From DATKCT01 sp035513055 (GTDB taxonomy: Bacteria > Verrucomicrobiota > Verrucomicrobiia > Verrucomicrobiales > DEV007): 64,000 nucleotides of DNA. The translations under genes were made by a program, and so were the position numbers. The stretch lies in contig DATKCT010000149.1 in assembly GCA_035513055.1 (NCBI GenBank), positions 1 to 64,000 of the forward strand, in the 5' to 3' direction. Every line of letters begins with the position of its first letter. The first letter of the stretch is position 1. Under the pieces are notes generated by a model. The model searched no databases, was not told the origin of the DNA, and was given only the letters and a program-made list of their open reading frames with translations. Positions 41,666-51,495 of the stretch are shown here, one piece after another.

Positions 41666-44437
41666 GGCTGGTTTCCCGGCCAACGCCGCTTGTGCTGCGG
41701 CCAGTTTGGCGATGGGAATCCGGAACGGGCTGCAACTGACGTAGTCGAGACCGCTGCGATGGCAGAACTTCACCGAGGCCGGATCACCGCCGTGTTCACC
41801 ACAGATTCCGAGCTTCAGTTTGCGGCGGGTTTGACGGCCTTTCTGCACGGCGATTTCGATGAGCTGTCCGACGCCGGTTTGATCGAGGCTGGCGAAGGGA
41901 TTGAAGGCGACGATTTCCTCCTCCTGGTAATGGGGCAGGAATCCGGCGGAATCGTCCCGGCTCATCCCAAGCGCGGTTTGGGTCAGGTCGTTGGTGCCGA
42001 AGCTGAAGAACTCGGCGTGCCGGGCGATTTCGTCGGCGGTGAGGGCGGCGCGAGGGATCTCGATCATGGTGCCGACCTGGTAACTGATTTTGGTTCCGAG
42101 TCGCTTTTGCACTTCGGCGGCGACCCGGTCGATGACGGCCTTCTGCAGGATGAGTTCCTTCTCGAAACCCACCAGGGGGACCATGATCTCCGGTTTGACC
42201 GCCACCCCTTTCTTCTGAACGCTGGCTGCGGCTTCGAAAATGGCCTGAGCCTGCATCTCGGTGATTTCGGGGTAGACCACGCCGAGGCGGCAGCCGCGGT
42301 GTCCGAGCATGGGATTGAATTCGTGGAGGGCCTGGACGCGCTGAGAGACTTGAGCGGGTTTGATGCCAAGTTTTTTCGCCAAATCCGCCTGCTGATCCTT
42401 GGTGTGGGGAAGGAACTCGTGGAGCGGGGGATCGAGGAGCCGGATGGTGGCTGGCCGCCCTTCGAGGGCGAGAAAGATGCCCTCGAAATCTTTGCGTTGA
42501 TAGGGCAGGAGCTTGGCCAGGGCGGCGCGGCGCGTGGTTTCATCCTGGGCCAGGATCATTTCGCGCACCGCGTCGATGCGGTCGCCCTCGAAGAACATGT
42601 GTTCGGTGCGGCAGAGGCCGATGCCTTCCGCCCCGAAGGCGATGGCATGCCGGACCTGCTCCGGCGTGTCCGAGTTGGTGCGGACTCCGAGTTTCCGGAT
42701 GGAATCGGCCCAACCGATGAGTTGCTCATATTTTTTGAAGATGGATCCGCGGCGTGCGGCGCGATCGTTGTGCAGCAGTCCTTGAATGACTTCGGAAGGC
42801 GCCGTGGGGATCTCGCCGGCATAGATGGTCCCCGTGGTTCCGTCGATCGAGATGTAGTCGCCTTCTTTGAGAGTCAGTCCTCCGGCGACAACGGTTTTAT
42901 AGTGGTAATCGATGAGGACGCCGGAAGCGCCGCAGATGCAGACTTTCCCCATTTGGCGGGCGACAAGGGCAGCGTGAGAGGAGACTCCCCCGCGAGAGGT
43001 GAGGATGCCGTTGGCAGCGATCATGCCGCGGAGATCTTCGGGCGAAGTCTCGATGCGCGTGAGCACCACGGGTTCGCCTTTGGCAGCGGCCCGCACGGCG
43101 TCGGGAGCGTGGAAATAGATGTGGCCGGAAGCGGCTCCGGGACCCGCAGGCAGCCCGGAGCCGATTTTGCGCGCGCGCTCGACCTCCTTGGAATCGAAAA
43201 CCGGAGCCAGGAGGTGGGCGAGGTCTTCGGCGGGAATGCGGCGGATGGCGTCTTCTTTGTGGATGAGCTTTTCGTTGACCATGTCCATGGCGATGTGCAC
43301 GGCGGCGAGGCCGGTGCGTTTGCCATTTCGGGTCTGGAGGATGTAGAGGGTGTCGTCTTCGATGGTGAATTCGAGGTCCTGGACATCGCGGAAATGCTTC
43401 TCGAGCTTTTTCCGGACTTCGAGCAATTGGCGATAGGGGCGCGGCAGATCCTTGGACATTTCCGCGACGGCTTTGGGCGTGCGCACGCCCGCTACGACGT
43501 CTTCTCCCTGGGCATTGACCAGATATTCGCCGTAGAAGACATTCTGGCCGGTGGCAGGATCACGGGTGAAGGCGACGCCGGTGCCGGAATGGATGCCGGT
43601 GTTGCCGAACACCATGGCTTGGATGTTGACGGCGGTGCCCCATTCCGCGGGGATCCCGTATTTGCGGCGATAAACCTTGGCGCGGTCGTTGTGCCAGGAG
43701 CGGAAGACGGCGCCGATGGCGCCCCAGAGCTGGTCGCGCGGGTCTTGGGGGAAATTCTTTCCGGTGCGTTCCCGGATGAGTTTCTTGAACTCGGCAACGA
43801 TGCCTTGCAGATCTTCGACGGTGAGCCCGGTGTCGACCTGAACACCGCGCGCCTTCTTGAAATTCTCGAGGATGACGTCGAATGGATCGTGGTGTTCGCC
43901 GGCGCGCGCGACCACACCCATCACGACGTCGCCATACATTTGAAGGAAGCGCCGGTAGGAATCCCAGGCGAATCTTGGGTTGCCGGTCTTCTCGGCGATG
44001 GACGCAACGACGGCGTCGTTGATTCCCAAGTTGAGGATGGTGTCCATCATGCCCGGCATGGAATCCCGGGCGCCCGAGCGGACGGAGAGGAGCAAGGGAT
44101 TGGCCACGTCCCCGAACTTCTTGCCCATGGTCGCCTCGACCTTGGCCAGGTTGAGTTCGACTTCAGCGCTGAGAGAGCCGGGGTAGGAGTGCCGGTTCTG
44201 GTAGAAATAGGTGCAGACCTCGGTCGTGATGGTGAACCCGGCGGGCACAGGCAGGCCGATTCGACACATCTCCGCCAAGTTGGCGCCTTTGCCGCCCAGC
44301 AAGGGTTTCATGGTCCCATTGCCGTCGGCGTCGCCGGGGCCGAAGAAGTAGACGAGCTTTTGCGGAGACGCAGAGCGTTTGGCCGCGCCTTTTCTCTTTT
44401 TCTTCGGCGCGGGCTTTTTCGCTGTTTTGGTAGCCAT
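41663..44437 (-). CDS. ppdK: Pyruvate, phosphate dikinase
   Basis: This 924-residue enzyme has an extra Lys/Ala-rich N-terminal tail of about 26 residues. The ATP-grasp domain starts with VYFFGPGDADGNGTMKPLLGGKGANLAEM. The phosphohistidine domain carries SRGGVSSHAALVARQMGK (His about 484). The C-terminal PEP/pyruvate barrel contains LCRTEHMFF, GHRGCRLGV and the catalytic Cys in GICGEHGGDP. It interconverts pyruvate, ATP and phosphate with PEP, AMP and pyrophosphate. The basic N-terminal tail is unusual for the family and unexplained. Confidence 0.95.
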   Translation of the reverse strand: MATKTAKKPAPKKKRKGAAKRSASPQKLVYFFGPGDADGNGTMKPLLGGKGANLAEMCRIGLPVPAGFTITTEVCTYFYQNRHSYPGSLSAEVELNLAKVEATMGKKFGDVANPLLLSVRSGARDSMPGMMDTILNLGINDAVVASIAEKTGNPRFAWDSYRRFLQMYGDVVMGVVARAGEHHDPFDVILENFKKARGVQVDTGLTVEDLQGIVAEFKKLIRERTGKNFPQDPRDQLWGAIGAVFRSWHNDRAKVYRRKYGIPAEWGTAVNIQAMVFGNTGIHSGTGVAFTRDPATGQNVFYGEYLVNAQGEDVVAGVRTPKAVAEMSKDLPRPYRQLLEVRKKLEKHFRDVQDLEFTIEDDTLYILQTRNGKRTGLAAVHIAMDMVNEKLIHKEDAIRRIPAEDLAHLLAPVFDSKEVERARKIGSGLPAGPGAASGHIYFHAPDAVRAAAKGEPVVLTRIETSPEDLRGMIAANGILTSRGGVSSHAALVARQMGKVCICGASGVLIDYHYKTVVAGGLTLKEGDYISIDGTTGTIYAGEIPTAPSEVIQGLLHNDRAARRGSIFKKYEQLIGWADSIRKLGVRTNSDTPEQVRHAIAFGAEGIGLCRTEHMFFEGDRIDAVREMILAQDETTRRAALAKLLPYQRKDFEGIFLALEGRPATIRLLDPPLHEFLPHTKDQQADLAKKLGIKPAQVSQRVQALHEFNPMLGHRGCRLGVVYPEITEMQAQAIFEAAASVQKKGVAVKPEIMVPLVGFEKELILQKAVIDRVAAEVQKRLGTKISYQVGTMIEIPRAALTADEIARHAEFFSFGTNDLTQTALGMSRDDSAGFLPHYQEEEIVAFNPFASLDQTGVGQLIEIAVQKGRQTRRKLKLGICGEHGGDPASVKFCHRSGLDYVSCSPFRIPIAKLAAAQAALAGKPA

Positions 44438-44612
44438 GGATCGAGTTCAGTCTGGATTGGCGCAGCGGGCCCGGTCTGGGCTGGAGGCTGCACGGGGCGG
44501 GCCGTCTGTCGAGGGTGGTCCCGCCGGAGGCGCGCAAGAATAGCGAGATGCCCTTCCCTGTCAATGGCGGGCGAGCCCCACTTTCTCATCCCCTTTTTGA
44601 TCCGCATCCGGG

Positions 44613-44630
44613 CCTAGCCTGCAGGCTAGG
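44613..44630. promoter_or_regulatory. 18-bp perfect palindrome between ppdK and the sensor kinase
   Basis: cctagcctgcaggctagg is a perfect dyad in the 251-bp divergent gap between ppdK and the histidine kinase, about 60 bp upstream of the kinase ATG. It could be an operator for either gene or a small hairpin. Confidence 0.4.
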
Positions 44631-44688
44631 GCGGCGGGGAGCAATTTCGCAGTTTCCCGCCAGTGTGCGCGGGCTACGTTGCGGCGGG

Positions 44689-45900
44689 ATGAAGACCGGC
44701 TTTCTAGACAAGCTCATCGCCCGGGTCGGGCGAGTCGATCCTGAGGAGATCCAGAGTTCCTTGGGCCGGTTGGTCCGGGAGATGGGATTCCTCGAGAAAG
44801 TCTTCGAGGCCTTGCAGGAGGGGGTCATTGTCACTGATGCTGGCGGGACGATTAACTACATCAATCGCGCCGCCTGCAATTTCTTCGGTGTAGAGGCCGA
44901 GTCGACGGTGGATCACGGGATCGCTGGTCTGATTCGGGGGCTGGATTGGCAGGCTCTGACCAGTGCGGGGGAGGTGGTGACCCGGGATTTGGAGATCTTC
45001 TATCCGGAAAACCGGTTCTTGCAGTTCTATTTGGCTCCGATGGAAGACGAACTGGCGATGGGGGAGCAGGCCAGCCGGCTCGGCTATGTCATGATCTTCC
45101 ACGACATCACCGCGACGCGGAGGCAGACGGAACGGAAGATTGAATCGGAGAAGCTGACCTCGCTCACGCTTTTGGCCGCGGGAGTGGCCCATGAGATCGG
45201 CAATCCCTTGAACTCGTTGAACATCCACTTGCAGCTCATCGAGCGGAAATTGCGCAAGCGAGCGCCCAAAGTATTGGCCAGTGATGTCGGAGAACTGCTC
45301 CAGGTGGCCCGGGGAGAAATCGCTAGGCTGGACGCGATCGTGACGCGGTTTTTGCATGCCGTTCGTCCGACTCGGCCGCGGCTCGAACCCACGGATGTCA
45401 ACCGCATCATCCGCGATTCGATGCGCTTCTTTGATAAGGAGCTGGCGTCGCGGGGGATACGGGTGCGACTGGAGTTGCATTCGCATCTCCCGGCGTTGCT
45501 CCTCGATGCGGGGGAAATCAAACAAGCCTTCTACAACATCATCAAGAACGCGATGGAAGCGATGCCGGCGGAGGGAGAGCTGTCAGTGTGCAGCGATTTG
45601 GATGACGCAGAGGTGACCATCACATTTTCCGACACGGGCGAAGGGATCTCTGCGGAGAGCATGGGCCGCGTCTTCGAGCCTTATTACACAACCAAGCCGA
45701 CCGGATCCGGGTTGGGATTGCTGATCGTCCGGCGGATTTTGCGCGAACACGGGGGCGAAATCGAGATCCAGAGCCGCAGGAGCGGCGGAACGCGATTGGT
45801 GGTGCACCTGCCTTTGGAACAGCGTCAGATCCGCTTTCTTCCGCCGGAAACGGCCGCCGGCGCGAAGGCGGCTCCGGCCCCGGCGGAGGCGTCCTCCTGA
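44689..45900 (+). CDS. PAS-domain sensor histidine kinase (NtrB-like)
   Basis: ATG 44689 gives 403 residues and no transmembrane segment, so it is cytoplasmic. A PAS domain (about 37-140) begins VFEALQEGVIVTDAGGTINY. The phospho-acceptor His168 is in GVAHEIGNPLNSLNIH. The ATPase domain has IIKNAMEAMP (N box), DTGEGI (G1) and TGSGLGLLIVRRI (G2). An Ala/Pro-rich tail ends it. The AHEIGNPL box and the NtrC-type regulator 41 bp downstream make a nitrogen-regulation-like or other sigma54-linked two-component pair; the signal is unknown. Confidence 0.9.
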   Translation: MKTGFLDKLIARVGRVDPEEIQSSLGRLVREMGFLEKVFEALQEGVIVTDAGGTINYINRAACNFFGVEAESTVDHGIAGLIRGLDWQALTSAGEVVTRDLEIFYPENRFLQFYLAPMEDELAMGEQASRLGYVMIFHDITATRRQTERKIESEKLTSLTLLAAGVAHEIGNPLNSLNIHLQLIERKLRKRAPKVLASDVGELLQVARGEIARLDAIVTRFLHAVRPTRPRLEPTDVNRIIRDSMRFFDKELASRGIRVRLELHSHLPALLLDAGEIKQAFYNIIKNAMEAMPAEGELSVCSDLDDAEVTITFSDTGEGISAESMGRVFEPYYTTKPTGSGLGLLIVRRILREHGGEIEIQSRRSGGTRLVVHLPLEQRQIRFLPPETAAGAKAAPAPAEASS

Positions 45901-45941
45901 GCTGGGGCGCCACGCCCGCGCCATTCCCTTTTTGCGGAGCC

Positions 45942-47321
45942 ATGGAAGCAACTCTGTTGATCGTCGACGACGAGAAGAATACCCGGGACGGGTTGCGGAG
46001 ATTCTTTGAGGATGACTACGACGTCTATGTGGCTGCGGGGATCGAGGAGGCCCTGACGGTGCTTCGCAACGACCGTGTCGATGTGATGGTGACTGACCTG
46101 CGCTTGGCCGGGGAGAGCGGCATGGATTTAATCGACGCGGCGTTGAAGCAGCCGCAGCCGCCGGTTTGCATCATGATGACGGCTTACGGTTCGGTGGACA
46201 CGGCGGTCGAAGCGATGAAGCGAGGCGCTTACGACTTCGTCACCAAACCATTGAACATGGATGAGTTGGAAATCCTCATCCACCGGGCCTTGCGCGGCCG
46301 GAAGGTCGAGGAGGAAAACCGGGTTCTCCGGCAGCAGGTGGACCGCCGCTACGGCTTGGAAAATATCGTCGGATCGTCGGTGGTCCTGGAGCGGGTTTTG
46401 GACACCGTCCGGCAGGTGGCTGCGACTCGAGCGACGGTCTTGATCGAGGGTGAGAGCGGCACGGGAAAGGAGTTGGTGGCTCACGCCATTCACCACCTCA
46501 GCGGCCGGCCCAAGGACAGGCTTGTGATCGTCCATTGCGCCGCGCTTTCACCGCAATTGTTGGAGAGCGAGCTGTTTGGGCATGAAAAAGGGGCGTTCAC
46601 CGGAGCGGCGGAGCGGAGGATCGGAAGGTTCGAGGCGGCGGATGGAGGCACGCTTTTTCTAGACGAGATCGGAGAGATCGAACCAGCCACACAAGTGAAA
46701 TTGTTGCGGGCGCTTGGGGAAAGGAAGATTGAACGGGTGGGCGGCAACCGCAGCATTGAGATCGATGTGCGGCTGGTGGCCGCGACCAACCGCAATCTCG
46801 CTCAGCGGGTGAAGGAGGGTGCGTTTCGCGAAGATCTCTTCTATCGCTTGCGGGTGATCACGATCACCATGCCGCCGTTGCGGGATCGAAAGGAGGACAT
46901 CGCGGCCTTGACCAGCGGATTCCTCCGGGAGTTCGCCGCGCAGCACGGCCGGCCGCCTCGCGAGCTGACCCCGGAGGCCTTGCAGTGTCTCGAAGCCTAT
47001 GACTGGCCCGGAAACGTCCGCGAACTTCGGGCCGCCATCGAGCACGCCGTCGTCTTGGGGAGCGGCCCCAGGCTCACCCCGCGGCACTTGCCGCCGGAGG
47101 TCCGGGATGCGGGAAGAGCCGGCGAACCCGGCGGTCCGGTCAAGATTGCGCTTGATGCGCGGAGTGATTTTAATTTGCATAAGGTCGAGCGGAGGCTCAT
47201 CTCGGGAGCTTTGGAAGCGACCCAGGGAAACCGGACCGAGGCCGCTAAACTCTTGGGCATCAGTCGAAGAACCCTACATAGAAAGCTGAAATCGCTCGAC
47301 CTCGCGGAAGAAGGTTGTTGA
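45942..47321 (+). CDS. Sigma54-dependent response regulator (NtrC family)
   Basis: This 459-residue protein has a receiver domain (1-120) with phospho-acceptor Asp52 in VTDLRLAGESGMDL, Thr in MMTAYG and Lys in FVTKPLN. The AAA+ domain (about 140-370) has Walker A GESGTGKE and the sigma54-contact loop GAFTGA (about 217-222). Walker B GTLFLDEIGE follows. The C-terminal Fis-type HTH reads GNRTEAAKLLGISRRTLHRK. It should activate sigma54 promoters when phosphorylated by the adjacent kinase. Confidence 0.95.
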   Translation: MEATLLIVDDEKNTRDGLRRFFEDDYDVYVAAGIEEALTVLRNDRVDVMVTDLRLAGESGMDLIDAALKQPQPPVCIMMTAYGSVDTAVEAMKRGAYDFVTKPLNMDELEILIHRALRGRKVEEENRVLRQQVDRRYGLENIVGSSVVLERVLDTVRQVAATRATVLIEGESGTGKELVAHAIHHLSGRPKDRLVIVHCAALSPQLLESELFGHEKGAFTGAAERRIGRFEAADGGTLFLDEIGEIEPATQVKLLRALGERKIERVGGNRSIEIDVRLVAATNRNLAQRVKEGAFREDLFYRLRVITITMPPLRDRKEDIAALTSGFLREFAAQHGRPPRELTPEALQCLEAYDWPGNVRELRAAIEHAVVLGSGPRLTPRHLPPEVRDAGRAGEPGGPVKIALDARSDFNLHKVERRLISGALEATQGNRTEAAKLLGISRRTLHRKLKSLDLAEEGC

Positions 47322-47349
47322 ATGGGGACCTTCCGAGATTTCTCACCTT

Positions 47350-49149
47350 ATGGCCACGACAAGCTATTCACCCGACGCCCAGTTGACGACTGGGATGATC
47401 ATCCGGCGCGTCCTCTTCGTCGCGCTGGTGCTGGGACTGGCCCTCTACCACTTGTTCTTGAATTTCCGTGGTCTGTCCCATGAGCGAGGGATCGACCAGG
47501 CCCAGATTGCCCGGGAAGTGGGCCGCGGCAACGGATTCGCCACCAAGTTCATCCGGCCCTTGTCCTTGAAGCAGGTCAACTCCTTTCGTGAGGAGGGGGC
47601 GATGGAGAATCCCGAGGCTTCGTTGTGGGGGTTCCAGGACATCTATCACGCGCCGCTCAATCCGCTGCTGAACTCGGTTTTTCTGCGAGCCTTCAAAGGG
47701 AAGTGGACGTTCGAGGCGACCAACCCCGAGGACGACAGCGTGTATTTTCTGGACCGGGTCATCGCGGCGGTGTCGATGCTCATGTTCTTCGGAGCGATGG
47801 GGGTGACCTATCTCTTGGTGGGGAGGATCTTCGACGGCAAGATCGCCGGGGTGACCGTACTGTTGATGGGCCTTTGTTCTCTCATGTGGGACATGACTCA
47901 GTCCGGCCTCCCCCAGATGCTGATGCTCTTTTTGTCTTCGTTCGCCTTCTATTTCCTCTACCGGGCGGTCGAAGCGCAGCAGGAGGAGGCCCTGCCCACA
48001 GTATGGTTGGCGCTGGCGGCGGGGTTCCTGGGGCTTCTGGCCCTGTCGCATTGGATCACCGTCTGGATTTTCGTGGGAGTGCTGATCTTTTCCGCGGTGT
48101 ATTTCCGGCCTCGGGGCATGATGGCGGTGGTGTTGCTCGGAGTCTTCGTCGTCGTGGTGGCGGCCTGGGGCTGGCGAAACTACAAGGTGTGCGGCAACAT
48201 TTTCGGATCGGGTATTTTTCTCCTCAAGACGGGGTTGGCCGAGGGGTCGGAATCCCTGATATTCCGCAACTTCAATCCCGAGGCCCAGCCCTTCGACACG
48301 GCCGGGCTCTTTTCCAAGCTGATGCTGAATTCGTTGATTCAGATCAACGACCTTTACACGCTGCTGGGAGCGATCGTCGTGGCGCCGCTCTTTTTCCTGA
48401 GCCTGTTGCATCCCTTCAAACGGCGTGAAATCGCCGATTTTCGCTGGTGCATCCTGGCTATGTGGATCGCCGCGGTGATCGGCATGACTGTTTACGGTCT
48501 CCCGCAGAAGGAGATGGACTCCAACCAACTCCATATCCTTTTCGCTCCGCTGATGGCGGCCTACGGTCTGGCTTTTCTCACGGTGGTGTGGAACCGGATC
48601 GGCTTCGAGACGATGAATCCCTTGGTCACCCAGGGTCATTTCATCATCGTCTGTATCATCAGCGCCATCCCATTGCTGTTGCCTTTTCCCAGGAACATCC
48701 GGGCCGACTTGATGCGCGACAAGAAATTCAGGGCGAACTGGCCGCCGTATTATCCGCCGAGCCTGGCCTTGATGAGCACATTCACCGACGAGAAGGAAGT
48801 GCTGGTCTCCGACCTTCCCTGGGCGGTGGCCTGGTACACGGATCGCCCCTCCCTTTGGCTTCCCCGCGACGTGAAACAGTTCAACGACCTGCGCGCCTAC
48901 AGCGCGGAACGGGGCACCCCCTTCGCGGGCTTGCTGTTGACGCCGGTCACCCTCGATGGGCGCATCAGCAGCGGGATTTTCGACGGCGAATACGCGCCCT
49001 GGAAGGAAGTGATTTTCTATCCGCAGGGCGTCAGCCTGAACCTGGACACGTTGCGGGAGATTCCCACTTTCCCTTTCACCCAGTCGACGCCGGTGCTAGG
49101 CGCTCAGATGTATCTTTTCTCCGATACGCCCCGTTGGGCTGAACGCTGA
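47350..49149 (+). CDS. Polytopic membrane protein, GT-C glycosyltransferase-like
   Basis: This 599-residue protein has about 10-11 hydrophobic segments from residue 18 to about 440 and a soluble C-terminal domain of about 150 residues. The first loop after TM1 has RGIDQAQIAREVGRG, resembling the acidic catalytic loop of PMT/ArnT-type lipid-linked-sugar transferases. FQDIYHAPLNPLLNS is also of that type. No certain family assignment can be made by eye. The start is 29 bp after the response regulator stop, so it may be co-transcribed. Confidence 0.6.
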   Translation: MATTSYSPDAQLTTGMIIRRVLFVALVLGLALYHLFLNFRGLSHERGIDQAQIAREVGRGNGFATKFIRPLSLKQVNSFREEGAMENPEASLWGFQDIYHAPLNPLLNSVFLRAFKGKWTFEATNPEDDSVYFLDRVIAAVSMLMFFGAMGVTYLLVGRIFDGKIAGVTVLLMGLCSLMWDMTQSGLPQMLMLFLSSFAFYFLYRAVEAQQEEALPTVWLALAAGFLGLLALSHWITVWIFVGVLIFSAVYFRPRGMMAVVLLGVFVVVVAAWGWRNYKVCGNIFGSGIFLLKTGLAEGSESLIFRNFNPEAQPFDTAGLFSKLMLNSLIQINDLYTLLGAIVVAPLFFLSLLHPFKRREIADFRWCILAMWIAAVIGMTVYGLPQKEMDSNQLHILFAPLMAAYGLAFLTVVWNRIGFETMNPLVTQGHFIIVCIISAIPLLLPFPRNIRADLMRDKKFRANWPPYYPPSLALMSTFTDEKEVLVSDLPWAVAWYTDRPSLWLPRDVKQFNDLRAYSAERGTPFAGLLLTPVTLDGRISSGIFDGEYAPWKEVIFYPQGVSLNLDTLREIPTFPFTQSTPVLGAQMYLFSDTPRWAER

Positions 49150-49191
49150 GCCTTCGCCCCTTGTCGGATGATGAGCGGGGCATAGGGCGCC

Positions 49192-49210
49192 CGGGGGGCG
49201 AAACGCCCCT
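49192..49210 (+). terminator. GC-rich hairpin between the membrane protein and xseB
   Basis: ggggcg-aaa-cgcccc forms a short stable stem in the 84-bp gap, followed only by tt. Weak candidate terminator. Confidence 0.3.
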
Positions 49211-49233
49211 TGCGCCGACCCCGGTTTCCGCAC

Positions 49234-49569
49234 ATGGGTATGGTTTCCATGGCTCGTCCGACCAGAAAGACGCAGGAAGAGGACCTGAGTTTCGAACAAG
49301 CGCTCGCAAGGCTGGAGGAACTTGTCGAGTCGCTGGATTCCGATGAATTGGCGTTGGAAGATCTGGTGCGGCGCTACGGCGAAGGGATGAACCTGCTCAA
49401 ACATTGCCAGGGACAACTCGAGAACGCCCGTCAACGCATCGAGACCATCGGCGCGGAGTTCAGCGAAGAAGAAGCGGGGGAGGAAGAGGAAGGGGACGTC
49501 AGCGAAGGAATCGACGGAGGAGCAGCCCTCGCCCCCGGCCACAATGACGATGAGATCCGACTCTTCTGA
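49234..49569 (+). CDS. xseB: Exodeoxyribonuclease VII small subunit
   Basis: From ATG 49234 this is 111 residues; ATG 49249 (MARPTRKTQ) is an equally plausible start. The XseB core FEQALARLEELVESLDSDEL, LEDLVRRYGEGMNLLKHCQ and QLENARQRIETI spans about 25-80. A Glu-rich acidic tail follows, which is longer than usual. Exonuclease VII degrades single-stranded DNA; xseA is not in the window. The end overlaps dxs by 26 bp, so the tail shares sequence with the dxs N-terminus. Confidence 0.85.
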   Translation: MGMVSMARPTRKTQEEDLSFEQALARLEELVESLDSDELALEDLVRRYGEGMNLLKHCQGQLENARQRIETIGAEFSEEEAGEEEEGDVSEGIDGGAALAPGHNDDEIRLF

Positions 49570-51487
49570 CGCTTTCCGGCCGGAGGAGCGGGCGGCATCG
49601 TTTGCTGCGACAATACGGTCGCCGGCAGACGTCAAAGCCCTTCCGGAGCAGTGTCTCCCCGAACTGGCGGCGGAGATCCGTCGCGACCTGATCGAGACGC
49701 TGGCTCGCACGGGAGGGCATTTGGGTCCCAACCTGGGTGTGGTCGAACTGACCATCGCTCTGCACCGCGTTTTCGACACGCCGAAGGACAAGCTCGTTTT
49801 CGACGTCAGCCATCAGGGCTACGTCCACAAAATGCTCACCGGGCGCTGGCCGAGGATCGACTCGATCCGGCAATACGGAGGCTTGAACGGGTTTCTCTTG
49901 CGCACGGAGAGCGAGCACGACTGCTACGGGGCCGGTCATGCCGGCACGGCCTTGTCTGCGGCGCTGGGTATGGCCGTGGGCCGCGACTTGGCCCAAGGCG
50001 ACGAGCACATCGTGGCGGTGGCCGGGGACGCCGCTTTCACCTGTGGGCCGACCTTCGAGGCCCTCAACAACATTGCCACTTCGACTCGCCGGTTCATCGT
50101 CGTTCTCAACGACAATGAATGGTCCATCGATCGCAATGTGGGGGCCATCGCGAAGTACTTCAATCAGCTCACCACCAGCGATGCCTACGCCAGCATCCAT
50201 GACCGGGCCGTGGGGTTCGTGGAAAAGATCGCCGGAAAGTCGGTGCGCCGTTTCGTGAGCAAGGTCGAAGAGGGCGCCAAGCATCTGTTGTTGCCCAGCG
50301 TTTTGTTTGAGGAGTTCGGGCTCCGTTATTTCGGGCCCATCGACGGCCACGATCTGCCTCTGCTTCTGCGAAGCTTCGAATTTCTCAAGAAGCAGAACGA
50401 GCCGGTCATTTTCCATATCATGACCGAAAAGGGACGCGGCTATGAGCCGGCCTTGCGGAACCCCGGGAAGTTCCACGGTTTGGGCAAATACAAAGTCGAG
50501 ACCGGAGAAACTGCGGCGAGCGACAAACCGACCTATTCCCAAGTGTTCGCCACGGCTCTGACGCGGTTTGCCAAGCAGGATCCAAAGATCGCCGCCATCA
50601 CCGCAGCGATGCCCGGCGGCACGGGCCTGGCTCATTTCCAGAACGAGGTTCCGGAACGTTATTTCGATGTGGGAATCGCTGAGGAACACGCTGCGCTTTT
50701 CGCCTGCGGGCTGGCGGTGCAGGGATTCAAGCCGTTCCTCACGATTTACTCGACCTTCATGCAGCGAGCTTACGACATGCTCATTCATGACGTGGCCGTC
50801 CAAAATCTCCCGGTGCGACTTTGCATGGACCGGGCGGGATTGTCGGGCGACGACGGACCCACTCATCACGGCCTCTTCGATATCGGCTACCTGCGGCACA
50901 TTCCGAATTTCGTGCACATGCAGCCGCGGGACGAACGGGAGTTTGTGGATATGCTCTGGACCATGACGCACTACGACGGTCCGGTCGCGGTGCGGTATCC
51001 GCGGGGCAACGGTCCGGGCGCCGTGCCGCGCGAAGAGCCTCAGTTGTTGGAGATCGGACGCGCGGAAGTGGTGCGGGAGGGGACGGACGTGGCCTTGTTC
51101 GGCCTGGGAACGATGTTTGAACTCGCGGAGGAGGCCCAACGGCGTCTCGAGGCGGAGGGGATCTCTGCAGCGCTGATCGATCCGCGGTGGATCAAGCCCT
51201 TGGACACCGGGACGATCGAGCGGTTTGCGGGCATCTGCCGGGTGCTGGTTACCTTTGAGGATCACGTCCTGCACAACGGATTTGGCTGTGCGGTGATGGA
51301 GCACCTGGCGGAGCGAAGAATTGACACGCCGGTCGTGCGCCTCGGCTGGCCGGATCAGTTCGTCGAACACGGTTCGATCCCGGTGTTGCGGGAGAAACAC
51401 GGGCTCACTGTGGACGCGTTGCTCGGGCGATTGGGTCCGCTTCTGGGCCGTGCCTGGAAAGGCGCGCCGGCTGGAGTGAGCCGCTGA
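49544..51487 (+). CDS. dxs: 1-deoxy-D-xylulose-5-phosphate synthase (divergent type)
   Basis: This 647-residue enzyme catalyses the first MEP-pathway step, condensing pyruvate and glyceraldehyde 3-phosphate with TPP. The TPP-binding motif is VAGDAAFTCGPTFEALN with NDN (canonical GDG reads GDA). FDVSHQGYVHKML, HDCYGAGHAGTALSAALG and the catalytic Glu in VGIAEEHAALF are present. DRAGLSGDDGPTHHG marks the transketolase C half. The GDAAF form is, from memory, seen in verrucomicrobial Dxs, so it is probably functional. ATG 49544 lies inside xseB; translational coupling is likely. Confidence 0.9.
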   Translation: MTMRSDSSDAFRPEERAASFAATIRSPADVKALPEQCLPELAAEIRRDLIETLARTGGHLGPNLGVVELTIALHRVFDTPKDKLVFDVSHQGYVHKMLTGRWPRIDSIRQYGGLNGFLLRTESEHDCYGAGHAGTALSAALGMAVGRDLAQGDEHIVAVAGDAAFTCGPTFEALNNIATSTRRFIVVLNDNEWSIDRNVGAIAKYFNQLTTSDAYASIHDRAVGFVEKIAGKSVRRFVSKVEEGAKHLLLPSVLFEEFGLRYFGPIDGHDLPLLLRSFEFLKKQNEPVIFHIMTEKGRGYEPALRNPGKFHGLGKYKVETGETAASDKPTYSQVFATALTRFAKQDPKIAAITAAMPGGTGLAHFQNEVPERYFDVGIAEEHAALFACGLAVQGFKPFLTIYSTFMQRAYDMLIHDVAVQNLPVRLCMDRAGLSGDDGPTHHGLFDIGYLRHIPNFVHMQPRDEREFVDMLWTMTHYDGPVAVRYPRGNGPGAVPREEPQLLEIGRAEVVREGTDVALFGLGTMFELAEEAQRRLEAEGISAALIDPRWIKPLDTGTIERFAGICRVLVTFEDHVLHNGFGCAVMEHLAERRIDTPVVRLGWPDQFVEHGSIPVLREKHGLTVDALLGRLGPLLGRAWKGAPAGVSR

Positions 51488-51495
51488 CGGCGGCC

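Noticed and set aside
41690..44617. 975-codon plus-strand ORF opposite ppdK
   Set aside because: Antisense shadow of ppdK, with the same composition bias and no motifs.
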